Origin: Bubalus kerabau
Lineage: Eukaryota; Chordata; Mammalia; Artiodactyla; Bovidae
Direction of reading: 5' to 3'
NCBI RefSeq assembly: GCF_029407905.1
Contig: NC_073624.1
Span: 114,204,001-114,268,000, forward strand
Length of the DNA: 64,000 nt
The translations under genes were made by a program, and so were the position numbers. The notes below the pieces were generated by a model. The model was given only the letters and a program-made list of their open reading frames with translations. It was not told the DNA's origin and did no database searches. This document shows, in pieces, positions 44,051-55,403 of this stretch (positions are counted from its first letter, which is position 1; every line of letters begins with the position of its first letter).

Positions 44051-46800
44051 ACCAGCCACATTAATTGACATTAGGTTTAAGTTGACAGGATCGAGGGACT
44101 GGAATAAGAGGCATTACTATTTTCATCTTAAATGGCTCTATTTCTATACCACTAATAGAGAGTAAATCAAAGGCTTATGAGAATTCTGCAGCTGGTACAG
44201 GGAAGCATGATGCAGATAACTATTTTTATTTAAATCAATGTGTTGTATTCATAGAGAATAGGGCAGGATGCTGCAGCTGCAAGAGGGAATTTAAAATTAG
44301 AGCTGCTTCAATAGTGTTGTTCACAATTTCATCCAAATTCCTGAGTCTTGCCCTACTGTAAGCATTTTTTTTTTAATTTGTGATGTGTGTGCATATGCAT
44401 GTGCACATATTTAATACATCGTGGGAAATTGAGACTAAACTGCTCCAGAGTCTGAAAATAAAATTATTGTCTGTTGGATAATAATCTCTCTCCTTATGTC
44501 CATAGCTTCACAGTCATGTCAAAACTGCTACCTCATAGCTGCTGCTTCTACAAATAAGCAGCATCACTCAGTTTCCAGTCCCTGAACAGGTACTGTTTAT
44601 TTCACAAATAACAGAATTACAAACACTTTCCTCCATTGTTATCTGACCAAAAATAATTGCTGCATTTCAAAGAGTTGCTTACATAACCTACATGTCCTAG
44701 ATTTCTCCAGATTTCAAGGGTCATCTTTTCCTTTAAAGCCCAAATAAGAAGAGTCCAAATCCTCCCCCTGTTTAACTGGAGAGGTCTGGCTTTTGACTGG
44801 GTTTCTTTCTTCATACATATCTGGGAATCTTCATGGATGCAAGTCAGACAAATGGTTTGCAGCTTGCTTAAAAGCTTTGCTTAACTTCAACGATAATATC
44901 ATTTCCTTATATCCACAGACCGTTTACAAAGCACTGACTCATTCATCATCTCATTTATCCTCATATTTCCTTGGACACAATTCCACTCAGACACTGACAC
45001 AGGTTTAACGCTAGCTTGACTCCACATTTTGTGATTCCCAATCCTGAGCTCAGCCACATTGTTTCAAGTCAAGTCATGTGAGGTCCTTACAGTCAAATGA
45101 GAAAGCTACTGAATAGGATAAAGTATGTTCCAAAGAGACCCTTGTTGTTTTACTTTGTTGTTGTGTTTGACACAGTTAAAGGTGTGCCAGGCCAGGCTCT
45201 CCCTTCTGTTCTCTTCTCTGGATAACAATCAGATTAATTGCTCTACGTGTTGCATCTTTTATACTGCCAAGCATACAAAGATATTTTATGCTGACAATTT
45301 CTTTGCTTATATTCCAGGGCATTGCATCATGATAGTGTCTGAGGTTTCTTAGCTGAAGGGGGAACTCATGCAGCTTGACAATTCTGGTTGTTGTGCATAT
45401 TTCTGCTGACTGCCCAGCCTCCTTGGCCAGGCTCTCAGAATTTCTGGGGGTAGTAGACCAGCTATTGGGAAACAGCAAAATAGCAAGGCCACTGATTGAT
45501 TTGGGAAGTGACAAATGTATTAGGATTCCTCTGTGGAAAGCTGTGGAAATCTGGCTTGTTCAAACATCCTCGGCAGCTGTTAGAAAGTCTTCTCAATTGT
45601 GGCTAAGTTGTAGTCTGGTTGACTAATTCAAGAGGAACTCATGCGTGGCCCAATTTTCTGCCAGCCCTACACAGACATACCGAGTAACAAGCCCATGGAA
45701 GTAAGCACCCTTTGCTTTACAGTCTCACAGAGACCACGATTACCAGTCTCTCTCCCATCAGAGTCAGATGAGTGGACTGAATCATCCCAAGAAGTAAATG
45801 GGTGACTCTGCAGGTAATATTAGCAGCGTCTAAATGGCTTGGGTCTGGAAATGATTCAAAGGAAGAATTCATCTCCAATAAATACACACTAAATCCTTCA
45901 GTGTATTTGCTTTATACCAATTTGTTTTTCTTTACTGATCTTCCTCCCTCCATTACAATTTACCTATAGTTCTTCAACACATTCACACAAAGCACCCTTC
46001 TAATTCTGACTCATGATTTTGGCCTCAATGTCTGCCTTTCATTGATGATGACCTAAATAATGAAAACTGTCTTCTGAATATCTTTCTTCAGGAAAGATAT
46101 TTCATGACAGTTTTTAGTTTAGCTCCATTTTACTTAAATGAGGCTAAAAAATAAATATGAAACAACCCATTATTTATGTGCACTTGCCTTCTTTATAAAT
46201 ATATGTAAAGTATTTAAATGAATAATGTATGTACTTAAGAACTCTTGGTAAATACTTTATAGAGGAGCGCTATTAAGATTAAAGTTAATGAAAGGAGGGA
46301 AAATAGCTAAGAAGAAAAATATTATCACCCATAAATGAAAATACATAGTTCATAAATCTTAAATAAAGTGCCTACATTGATGTTCATAGTACATAATTCT
46401 ACCACTGTGATTTTCCACAATAGTTGTATATACTTTAAAGATAGTATTTCACTCTATCATTCTCTAATCTTACCTGGTGTGAAGGAGAGGGGGAATATAT
46501 TTTTGATGTTTCTAGGAAAGAATAAATATATTAAAAGACAGACTGCTAAATTAGAGTACCTACTTCCCATAGCGTATCAAAATCTAGAGCTTTATTTTAA
46601 ATACAATAAAAGTACTTGATTACAAGTACAACTGGCTTGTAATCTTAAGAAAAATTTTCCCACTTTTTACTAAATATTTGAATATAATCACCATGAAAAC
46701 CATTATCATTATCAGAATCAACCAATTTACTGTCTTTATGCTATGTGAAAGGGAAATCACTTGAATTTCAAATCACCTGAATCACAAATCACTTGAAACA
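44051..46800. other. Long unassigned stretch
   Basis: 2.75 kb, the longest block without a named element. The frames at 45176-45514 (minus, 112 codons) and 45375-45626 (plus, 83 codons) overlap and neither shows a recognisable domain. No splice-bounded coding pattern, promoter motif or repeat could be supported. Confidence 0.4.
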
Positions 46801-46934
46801 TTAAAATCTTCCAAATGGAGTCATGAGAGTGTAGCTCTCTGTGCAGCACAGAGCTACACTCTCATGACTCCATTTGGAAGAAAACAAATCAATAATTAAA
46901 AATTAAAAAAAAAATAAAAAATAATGTTAAAATC
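46801..46934. repeat. Perfect fold-back with A-rich tail
   Basis: The two 31-base arms (46808-46838 and 46850-46880) are exact reverse complements, separated by 11 bases (ctgtgcagcac). The right arm is followed by an A-rich stretch (46881-46926). The 8-base word ttaaaatc occurs at both edges (46801-46808 and 46927-46934). The structure resembles a retroposed hairpin with a tail and short target repeat. A snap-back copying event or an assembly artefact are alternatives. Confidence 0.9.
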
Positions 46935-46988
46935 ATCGTCCATGGGTCAGCCTCTCACAATATTTGAATCCTCTCTTACCCGTCCTTT

Positions 46989-47510
46989 TGAAGGAGGAAC
47001 AGACAGAACAGGCTCCCTCTTGAAAGCAGGACTCCATCTTGGGCCGGACTGTGGGCTTTGAGTTATACGCCCAGTATGAATGGAAACGACATTGGAAAAC
47101 CAGACCCCTTGGATGGAAGAGCCCTAGGGCTCATACCTAGACTCTCCATCACCTAAAAGAATACCCTAATTATCTGTGTAACCGAATAGAATCATACATT
47201 CTATTATGCTTATTGGGGTATGACCACAGGTCTATTGATAATTGTCCCCTGTTAACTACCTAGGCTTAAGGCATATGAATCACGGGTTAACTTTGTATCT
47301 TTCTTTTCCTTTGTTCAGACTAGTTACAAGGAATTTGGGAGGTGGGTTTGGGCATGTACACTTAAGGCATATAAGGTTTTCACAAAAACTGGTCGGGGTC
47401 CTTGGCTAAGAGGAGACTCTGTCGTGGGCCCACCGGTGTAATAAACCGCACTCCACTATCTGCATTGTCCTGCTGAGTGAGTTTGTTTCCCAGAAGACTT
47501 GGCTACAACA
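46989..47510 (+). mobile_element. Solo LTR of an endogenous retrovirus
   Basis: A 522-base unit begins TGAAGG and ends ACAACA, so it has the TG...CA ends of retroviral LTRs. A TATA-like box (catataagg, 47369-47377) and a polyadenylation signal (aataaa, 47440-47445) are in normal LTR order and spacing. The words 'caggactccatcttgggc' and 'ttgtttcccagaagacttgg' are of the kind seen in class I LTRs. The four bases cttt occur on both sides (46985-46988, 47511-47514), a possible target duplication. There is no internal retroviral sequence, so it is a recombined solo LTR. Confidence 0.75.
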
Positions 47511-48039
47511 CTTTTTTCCTCAAAGTACTGTAAGCATCTTAAAGCAACTTTAAGCAAAGTATATATTTATTATGTTTAATACTTTTCACTTGTCTAATCA
47601 AATCTTCCTCTAAAATCTAAGTTCCATACAGTCGGGGGTTGTAGTCTGTTTGGGATATTGATATATCACAAAAGAGTCATGGTGGGCACTCAGTAAATGG
47701 AGGGGACTCAGTAAATACTTTTGAGTGAATGAATTAACAGAACACATTTGTCTCTGTGCTTCTAGAGATTCTATGAAGGTTGGTCCTGATTGCATTTTAA
47801 ATGAAAGTATGCTGGTTTCCTCATTTTTTTTCCAGATTCCTTGACCTTCAGGTGAGCCCAGGAACTTAGATCAAGTGAATCTTAAATATAAATGAAGACA
47901 ATTCCCCTCCCTTCCATTAATTTGCCCTAATCAGAGGAAAATCCTCATCATTAACCTGATTTTCCTCTAACGAAATAGTTTGCTATTATTATACAGATGC
48001 TTCCCTGAATGTCCCAGTGCCTACCTACCAATGATCCAT

Positions 48040-48240
48040 GGAAAAAGCACAGTAGTAAAGTATCCACCTACCAATGTAGCTGACACAGGAGTTGCAAGTT
48101 CAATCCCTGGGTTGGGAAGATCCCCTGGAGAAATAAATGGCAACCCACTCCAATATTCTTGCCTGGGAAATCCCATGGGCAGAGGAGCCTGACAGGCTAT
48201 AGTCCATAGTGTTGCAAAAAGCAGATACAACTAAGCATGC
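48040..48240 (+). mobile_element. Bov-tA SINE, diverged
   Basis: Tail and body are clear ('gggttgggaagatcccctgg', 'ggcaacccactccaatattc', 'ggagcctgacaggctatagt'). The head is damaged near 48040-48080. It is an older copy. Confidence 0.87.
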
Positions 48241-49938
48241 ACACATCATTAAAATAGCATCATCAAACGCCTGTTATTGCAAATAAACACATTATTCAGA
48301 CAAGTCCACTATTAGACCAAAATAAGTGGCAGGAAAGATTTTGAAGTGAGTTCAAATTTAAAACAACTAGGAACTATTTACTCAATAAAACTGAAATGGA
48401 AAGCTATTAAGTGTTCAGAAATAAAACAAGTGCTTTTTAAAGGAAGGTTGTGAATTTATTCTCACTCAAATGAACATGAAATAATTTTCTTTCAATACGA
48501 TTCACAATTGGATCAGGTTTCTTTTCTTTTTCAATACAGAATGAGAAATACTTTCCAAGGAGTTAGAGAAGACATCTACTAAGTTTTCTTCCAAGTATAG
48601 AGTATTGACAACTAATGTTGTCAATAAATACATACAATTTATTTTATTAGTTTGAGAGGGAAAGAAAAGGAAATAGAAAAAAGGAAGAATAGAAATATGT
48701 TTATTGATATCATTATGAGTCAGAAATTGTGCTGGGTACTTTATATATGTCATTTTTCATCACACTCATAGCTTTTCATCACACTCAAGAGAAAAATATT
48801 AATATGGCTGATTGAGAAAACTATTTGAGCATTCTCTGAGTCCATGCGGTTAGTAAATGGGATACTTATAAAAATCTGGCTTTTCTTGTTTGAATAGCAT
48901 TGCACTGACAGGCAAAGGATAAAGCTAATAAAGTATTGCCATTAGGTCCGCATTTTCCTTTTATTGATGATAAGAGAAATAATTGCTTACATGGACTTGA
49001 AAATTCACAAAGGACTTGGAGAAAACTACTGGCATGACAACTGTCATGGCACAAGAGAACTGGAATTTTAAAAAAAGGAATGACGATTATTCAAATTCTT
49101 AGAGAATAAGATGGACCAAAAGTTTAAGTTTAAAAACATATTTTTGTCCCTGGAAATCTAATGTATTGTTGGATTGATCTTTTTAATAATATAAATAGAA
49201 AAATTAGATAACACAACAAAGAACAAAAATGAAAGAATGAGAGAAAGTACACGACTTTGTTTATTTCATAACATAAAGTAGCTCCTAAAATTTCATTTCT
49301 TGGTAAACAACTCCTTTTGGTTTTATGAAGCACCATTTATAGACAAAGTCTTCACTTGAATAATAAATTCATCTTTATGAAATTTCACATGTAAGTCAAA
49401 CTAATTTTCTCCCCAGAGAGACTTCCTGTCCCAGCACAACCTAAGCCCAAAACACGTATTCTTGTGGTCCCAAAGAGACTAATCAAACTCCATCAGTTTT
49501 TGACACTCAAAATTTGACTTTCATGAGAAAAGTTTATAAATTTGTATTTGCACATGCAATTTACATTATGGTTCATTTCCACTCATTAAGAAAGTTGTTA
49601 CTGAAGATGCTTTTTAAAAATATTCTTACATCATAAGACATTTTCCATATCTATATATTCCAAGAAATAAATCAAGAGGAGAAATATACTCTACTATACA
49701 AATCTATGATTTTTAAGCATATTTTGTGTATCAGTTCAATACCTTTTTGTCTAAAAAAAAAAAAAATAGCAAACAAAAAGGTACTCAAAAATATTCAAGG
49801 GTCGCTGATTTTTCTTCCAACTAACTGAATGAGAGATCAAACTGTGTCACCTATATTTCAGGACCAAAGCATGACCTAGAAATTGAGCTTATTACCAAAG
49901 CCTAATGAACTCAATCTAAGCTAATTCTTGACTAATTG
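48241..49938. other. Mostly unassigned, with a weak MIR
   Basis: A MIR-like passage lies at about 48690-48880 ('gtgctgggtactttatatat', 'gattgagaaaactatttgag'). A 16-base patch 'ttttcatcacactca' is locally duplicated at 48750-48785. Nothing else is recognisable. An A-tract is at 49753-49766. Confidence 0.4.
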
Positions 49939-50509
49939 TAACTGCGAAGGGTTAATTTTGAGTTTACACTGGATCTACTTCTGTGACTCATTCTGTCACT
50001 TTTGTTAGGCATACATAATGGCCTGCCTCAGCGAGGTAACCTGACCATGCCCACCTACCCAGGGCTGTGACATTCTTGAACTCTTTTTGTGCAAACAGTC
50101 CAGAGCCAGGGCCACTTCCTTTGTTGCTCAGCTCTCAGAAATTCACATTCGGGGAGCCCAGGATGACAGATAGATATGACATCTTTGTTTGTTGATATGA
50201 CAGGAAATGTTCCATTTTAAACTACCCATGAAATGACTGTAAGGAAGTGAAAATAACACATCCCACCACTACCTGAGGCTTGCCATTCTAGGAGATATTT
50301 GTAGGAATTAAATGGTCTTTTGTAATCTCCCCCCATATCTGATCCATAAAAGAATCTGACATCCAGGCCCCAACAAGATGGTTATTATGAGGCGCTAGCC
50401 TGCCATCTTCTCCATTAGCCAGCTCCCAAACAAAGTCCCTTCCTTATCCAAACACTCAGATTCATTGACTTAACCTGTGGCAAGCAGAGCAAGCTTGGAC
50501 TCGGTAACA
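49939..50509 (+). mobile_element. Probable old solo LTR
   Basis: The right end 'aagcttggactcggtaaca' and the preceding 'caacaagatggttattatga', 'ggcgctagcctgccatcttc' and 'ccataaaagaatctgacatc' (TATA-like) look like the U3/R/U5 of a mammalian ERV LTR. The left edge is a guess at 'tgtaactgcgaaggg'. I found no target duplication, and the family is not fixed. Confidence 0.5.
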
Positions 50510-50679
50510 AAATCATGCACACACACACAAAAATATTAATTATATCACAAATTAGCAATATATTTTCTCTGTCATTAAAAATCATCCATAAAACAGATGA
50601 ACAACTATTTGAGTGTTTTTTATTTTAACTTGAAAGAAATAAAATGAAACTCATAAGAAAAAAGATGTCAGTTTTCCTG

Positions 50680-50981
50680 AAGCTGGAGAAGACTCATGAG
50701 AGTCCCTTGAACAGCAAGGAGATCAAACCAGTCATTCCTAAAGGAAATCAACCCTGAATATTCATTGGAAGGACTGATGGTGAAGGTGGCTACCTGATGT
50801 GAAGAAAAGACTCTTGAAAAGACTCTGATGCTGGGAAAGATGAAGTGGTTGGACAGCATTGTGGACTCAATGGACATGAGTTTAAGCAAGCTCCAGGAGA
50901 TACTGAAGGACAGGAAAGCTCAGCATGCTGCAGTCCATAGGGTTGCAAAGAGTAGGACACAACTGAGCCACCGAACAACAA
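50680..50981 (+). mobile_element. BovB 3' end, degenerate
   Basis: 'ggagaagactcatgagagtc', 'aatattcattggaaggactg' and 'ctgatgctgggaaagatgaa' are clear. The block normally between 'gatggtgaaggtggc' and 'tacctgatg' is shortened, as is the 'ggcaggaggagaagggg' region. It is of the older lineage and ends 'gaacaacaat'. Confidence 0.9.
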
Positions 50982-51407
50982 TTTTATAATGCTTCATATG
51001 ATCCTCAGCCACCACCCAGTTCATTCTAGTGAAACTGGTTTTAACACATAATAAAGAAATGAGTTTCAAAAATCTATTGAATAAATGATTTGAACACTTG
51101 GTAGCTATTCATATATAAATATGTTAGCATCACTGGGAACACGGAATGGCTCTGCATCTGCTCAGATGCTCCTATACTCTATCAAAATCAAGTTCCTTAA
51201 AGTGATTAAAAAAAAAAAGAAAATTCTTAACTGCTCGACATTCAATACATTTTGTGGAATAGTAGTATCTCCATTACCAAAAAGCTTGTTAGAAATGCAG
51301 GCTCTTGGGCCCATCCCCAAACTATTGAACCCAAATCTATAATTTAACAAAAGCCTCAGGTTGCCCATTTACACATGAAAGAACAGAGAGTGTAGATTAC
51401 TGTGTAA

Positions 51408-51475
51408 AGTGAAAATGGCTCAGTCATGTCTGACTCTTTGTGACCCCATGGACAACACAGTCCATGAGAACCCCA
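51408..51475 (-). mobile_element. Bov-tA SINE 3' fragment, antisense
   Basis: 'ggctcagtcatgtctgactc', 'tttgtgaccccatggac' and 'cagtccatgagaacc' are the tail of an antisense Bov-tA, about 65 bases. It adjoins an antisense BovB that carries the same shared 3' text. Confidence 0.75.
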
Positions 51476-51483
51476 TGAAGAGC

Positions 51484-51898
51484 TGAGTTCAGTTCAGTCA
51501 CACAATCATGTCTGACTCTTTACGACCCCATGGACTGCAGCACGCCATGCTTCCCAGCCATGATGAACTCCCAAAGCTTGCTCAAACATGTCCATTGAGT
51601 CGGTGATGCCATCCAACGATCTCATCCTCTGTCATCCCCTTCTCCTCCTGCCATCAATCTTTCCCAGCATCAGGGTCTTTTCCCAATGAGTCAGTTCTTT
51701 GCATCAGGTGGCCAATGTATTGGAGTTTCAGCTTCAGCATTCAGCCCATCCAATGAATATTCAGGACTGATTGCCCTTAGAATTGACTGGTTGGATCTCC
51801 TTGCAGTCCAAGGGACTCTCAAGAGTCTTCTCCAACACCATAGTTCAAAAGCATCAATTCTTCGGCGCTCAGCTTTCTTTATAGTCCAACTATATAAT
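51484..51898 (-). mobile_element. BovB, antisense, 3' 0.42 kb
   Basis: The tail 'gagttcagttcagtcacaca' at the left and the body to 'ctcagctttctttatagtcc' at the right are in reverse complement. It is of the older lineage. Its 5'-truncated end abuts the truncated 5' end of a sense BovB across a 26-base tandem repeat. Confidence 0.93.
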
Positions 51899-51924
51899 CT
51901 TTCTTTATAATCCAACTATACGTA
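51873..51924. repeat. 26-base tandem duplication at a BovB-BovB junction
   Basis: Two near-identical 26-base units, 51873-51898 and 51899-51924, both start ctttctttata and share tccaactata. Three or so differences separate them. The first unit is BovB-derived, and the second bridges to the sense BovB that follows. Confidence 0.85.
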
Positions 51925-53286
51925 AGTCCATGAACAGTATGAAAAGGAAAAAAGATAAGACACTGAAAGATGAACTCCCAAGGTTGTAGGTGCCCAATAT
52001 GCTAGAAGAGAAAAAACTCCAGAAAGAATAAAGAGCCAGAGCCAAAGTGAAAACAACACCCAGTTGTGGAAGTGACTAGTGATGGACATAAAATCCAATG
52101 CTGTAAAGAACAATATTGCATAGGAACCTGGAATCAAGGTAAATTGGAAGTGGTCAAAAAAGGAGATGGCAAACGTGAGCATCGACATTTTAGGAATCAG
52201 TGAACTAAAATGGACTGGAATGGGCTAATTCAGATGACCATTATATCTACTACTCTGGACAACAATCTCTTAGAAGAAATGGAATAGCCCTCATAATTAA
52301 CAAAAGAGTCTGAAATGCAGTACTTGGGTGCAGTCTCAAAAATGACAGAATGATCTCTGTTTTTTCCAAGGCAAATCATTAAATATCACAGTAATCCAAG
52401 TCTACACCCAGATGAGTAATGCTGAAGAAGCTAAAGTTCAACAGTTCTCTGAAGACCTACAAGATCTTCTAGAACTAATACCCCTAAAGACGTCCTTTTC
52501 ATTATAGAGGACTGGAATGCAAAATTAGGAAGTTAAGAGATACCTAGAATAACAGGCAAATTTGGCCTTGGAGTACAGAATGAAGCAGGGCAAAGGCTAA
52601 TACAGTTTTGCCAAGAGAATGCACTGGTCATAGCAAACACCCTCTTCCAGCAACACAAGAGAGGACTCTACACATGGACAACACCAGATGGTCAATATCA
52701 AAATCAGATAGATTATATTCTTTACAGCCAAACATGGAGAAGCTTTATACATTCAGCAAAAACAAGATTGGAAGCTGACGGCAGCACAGATCGTGAACTC
52801 CTTAATGTCAAATCAGACTTAAATTGAAGAAAGTAGTGAAAACCACTAGACAATTCAGGTATGACCTAAACCAAATCCCTTACTACTATAGAGTGGAAGT
52901 GACAAATAGACAAGGGATTAGATCTGATAGACAGAGTGCCGGAAGAACTATGGATGGAGGTTCTTGACATTGGGAGGCAGGGATCAAGACCATCCACAAG
53001 AAAAAGAAATGCAAAAAGGCAAAATGGTTGTCTGAGGAGACCTTACAAATAGCTGTGAAAAGAAGAAAAGCTAAAGGCAAAGGAGAAAAGGAAAGATATA
53101 CCCATTTGAATGCAGAGTTCCAAAGACTACCAAGGAGAGATAGGAAAGCCTTCCTCATTGATCAATGCAAAAAATAAAGGAAAACAATAGAATGGAAAAG
53201 ACCAGAGATCTCTTCAAGAAAAGTAGACATACTAAGGGAACATTTCATGGAAAAATGGGCACAATAAAAGACAGAAATTGTATGGA
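51925..53286 (+). mobile_element. BovB, long copy, part 1 (endonuclease region)
   Basis: Starts at 'ccatgaacagtatgaaaagg', about 640 bases into the full-length element (compare 20619). It covers the endonuclease region: 'ggaacctggaatcaagg' at 52123 lacks codons seen in the other copy, and GDWNA is changed to EDWNAKL at about 52510. Many stops and frameshifts. A second BovB is inserted at about 53287. Confidence 0.92.
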
Positions 53287-53507
53287 CTCATTGGGAAAAA
53301 AACACCCCGATGCTAGAAATGATTGAAGGTGGGAGGAGATGGGGATGGCAGAGGATGAGATGGTTAGATGGCATCACTGACTCAATGGACATGAGTTTGC
53401 ATAAGCTCCAGGAGTTGGTGATGGACAGGAAAGCCTAGCATGCTACAGTCCATGGGGTTGCAAAGATTCGGACACAACAGAGTGACTGAACTGAATTGAA
53501 CTGAACA
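53287..53507 (+). mobile_element. BovB 3' end nested in BovB, sense
   Basis: A 220-base 3' end ('ctcattgggaaaaaaacacc' to 'ctgaattgaactgaac') lies in the middle of the larger copy. The host text 'agaaattgtatgga' breaks here and resumes at 'aagcagatatattaaaaag'. Confidence 0.9.
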
Positions 53508-53837
53508 AAAGCAGATATATTAAAAAGAGGTGGCAAGAACACACAGAAGAACTACACAAAATAATCTTCATGACCCAGATAACCATGATGGTGTGATCAC
53601 TCACCTAGAGCCAGACTTCCTGGAGTACGAAGTAAAGTGGGCCTTAGGAAGCATCACTATGAACAAAGCTACTGGAGGTAATGAATTTCAGTTGAGCTAT
53701 TTCAAATCCTAAAAGGTAAGGCTGTGAAAGTGTTGTGCTCAATATGCCAGCACATTTGGAAAACTCAGCAGTGGCCACAGGACTGGAAAAAGTCAGTTTT
53801 CTTTCCAATTCCAAAGAAAGGCAATACCAAAGAATGC
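53508..53837 (+). mobile_element. BovB, long copy, part 2
   Basis: Host BovB from 'aagaggtggcaagaacacac' to 'aaaggcaataccaaagaatg', covering the start of the reverse transcriptase. A frame break occurs near 53680, where 'ggtaatgaatttcag' replaces 'ggtgatggaattcca'. Confidence 0.92.
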
Positions 53838-54060
53838 CCTGTTCAGTTCGGTTCAGTTCAGTCACTCAGTTGTGTCCGACTCTTTACGACCCCATGAATC
53901 GCAGCACGCCAGGCCTCCCTGTCCATCACCATCCCAGAGTTCACTCAAACTCATGTCCATCAAGTCAGTGATGCCATCCAGCCATCTCATCCTATCGTCC
54001 CCTTCTCCTCCTGGCCCCAATCCCTCCCAGCATCAGAGTCTTTTCCAATGAGTCAACTCT
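53838..54060 (-). mobile_element. BovB 3' end nested in BovB, antisense
   Basis: The tail 'gttcagttcggttcagttca' is at the left, and the body runs to 'aatgagtcaactct' at the right. It is of the younger lineage ('ggccccaatccctcccagc'). The host resumes at 'gcacaattccactcatctca'. Confidence 0.93.
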
Positions 54061-54183
54061 GCACAATTCCACTCATCTCACATGGTAGCAAAGTAATGCT
54101 CAAAATTCTCCAAGCCAGGTTTCAACAGTACTTGAACTAGAGATCAAATTGCCAACACCCACTGGATCATCAAAAAAGCAGAG
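54061..54183 (+). mobile_element. BovB, long copy, part 3
   Basis: Host text 'gcacaattccactcatctca' to 'actggatcatcaaaaaagca'. Bases that encode the segment with 'gaacttccagatgttcaagc' are missing between 'cttgaac' and 'tagagatcaaattgcc'. Confidence 0.9.
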
Positions 54184-54290
54184 GGTTCAGGATGGAGAAC
54201 ACAGGTATACCTGTGGCAGATTCATTTCGATATTTGGCAAAACTAATACAATATTGTAAAGTTTAAAAATAAAATAAAATTTAAAAAAAA
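54184..54290 (+). mobile_element. Short L1 3' end nested in BovB, sense
   Basis: 'gttcaggatggagaacacag', 'tggcagattcatttcgatat', 'gtaaagtttaaaaataaaat' and a final A-tract are the last ~105 bases of the young L1. Similar words aaaaaagcagag and aaaaaagcaagag flank it, consistent with a target duplication in BovB 'gaaaaagcaagagag'. Confidence 0.93.
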
Positions 54291-55403
54291 AGCAAGAGAG
54301 TTACAGAAAAATATCTATTTCTGCTTTATTGACTATGCCAAAGCCTTTGATTGTGTGGTATACAACAGACTGTGGAAAATTCTTCAAGAGAGGGGAATAC
54401 CAGACCACCTGACCTGTCCCCTGAGAAATCTGTATGCTCAAGAAGCAATAGCTAGAACTGGACATGGAACAACAGACTGGTTCCAAATTGAGAGAGGAGT
54501 ACGTCAAGGCCGTATATTGTTACCCTTCTTATTTAACTTACATGCAGAATATATCATGCTAAATTCCAGGCTGGGTGAACCACAAGCTGGAATCAAGATT
54601 ACTGGGAGAAATATCAATAACCTCAGATACGCAGATGACACCACCCTTATGGCAGAAAGTGAAGAGGAACTAAAAAACCTCTTGATGAAAGTCAAATAGG
54701 AGAGTGAAAATGTTGGCTTAAAAGTCAACATTCAGAAAACTAAGATCATGGCATCTGGTCCCATCACTTTATGGCAAATAGATGGGGAAGCAATGGAAAC
54801 AGTGAGAGACTATATTTTTGGGGGCTCCAAAGTCACTGCAGATGGTGACTGTAGTCACAAAATTAAAACAAGCTTGCTCATTGGAAGAAAAGCTATGACA
54901 AACCTAGATAGCATATTAAAAAGTAGAGACATTACTTTGCCAACAAAGGTCCATCTAGTCAAAACCTTGGCTTTTCTAGTAGTCATGTATGGGTGTGAGA
55001 GTTGGACTATAAAGAAAGCTGAGCACCGAAGAATTGATGCCTTTGAACTGTGGTGTTGGAGAAGACTCTTAAGAGTCCCTTGGATTGCATGGAGATCCAA
55101 CCAGTCCATCCTAAAGGAGATCAGTCCTGAATATTCATTGGAAAGACTGATGCTGAAGCTGAAACTCCAGTACTTTGCCCATCTGATGTGAAGAACTGAC
55201 TCCTTGGAAAAGACCCTGATGTTGGGAAAGATGAGGGTAGGAGGAGAAGGGGACGACAGAGGATGAGATGGTTGGATGGCATCATCGACACAATGGGCAT
55301 GGGTTTGGGTGGACTCCAGGAGTTGGTGATGGACAGGGAGGCCTGGCATGCTGCGGTTCATGGGGTTGCAAAGAGTCAGACACGACTGAGTGACTGAACT
55401 GAT
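54291..55403 (+). mobile_element. BovB, long copy, part 4 (reverse transcriptase to 3' end)
   Basis: The reverse-transcriptase second half keeps YADD within NNLRYADDTTLMAES (about 54625-54650). Its frame ends at a stop at 54697-54699 (aaatag). A second frame covers 54748-55191, with FELWCWRRLLRVPWIAW. The element ends 'gactgagtgactgaactga' at 55403. It is of the older lineage and dead. Confidence 0.94.

Noticed and set aside
45176..45626. Overlapping frames of 112 and 83 codons as genes
   Set aside because: They oppose each other on the two strands, show no known domain, and are of a length expected by chance in 64 kb.
54855..55361. 168-codon minus-strand frame
   Set aside because: It is antisense of the BovB C-terminal region. 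Similar frames appear at 15466-15858, 63319-63726 and other BovB copies.
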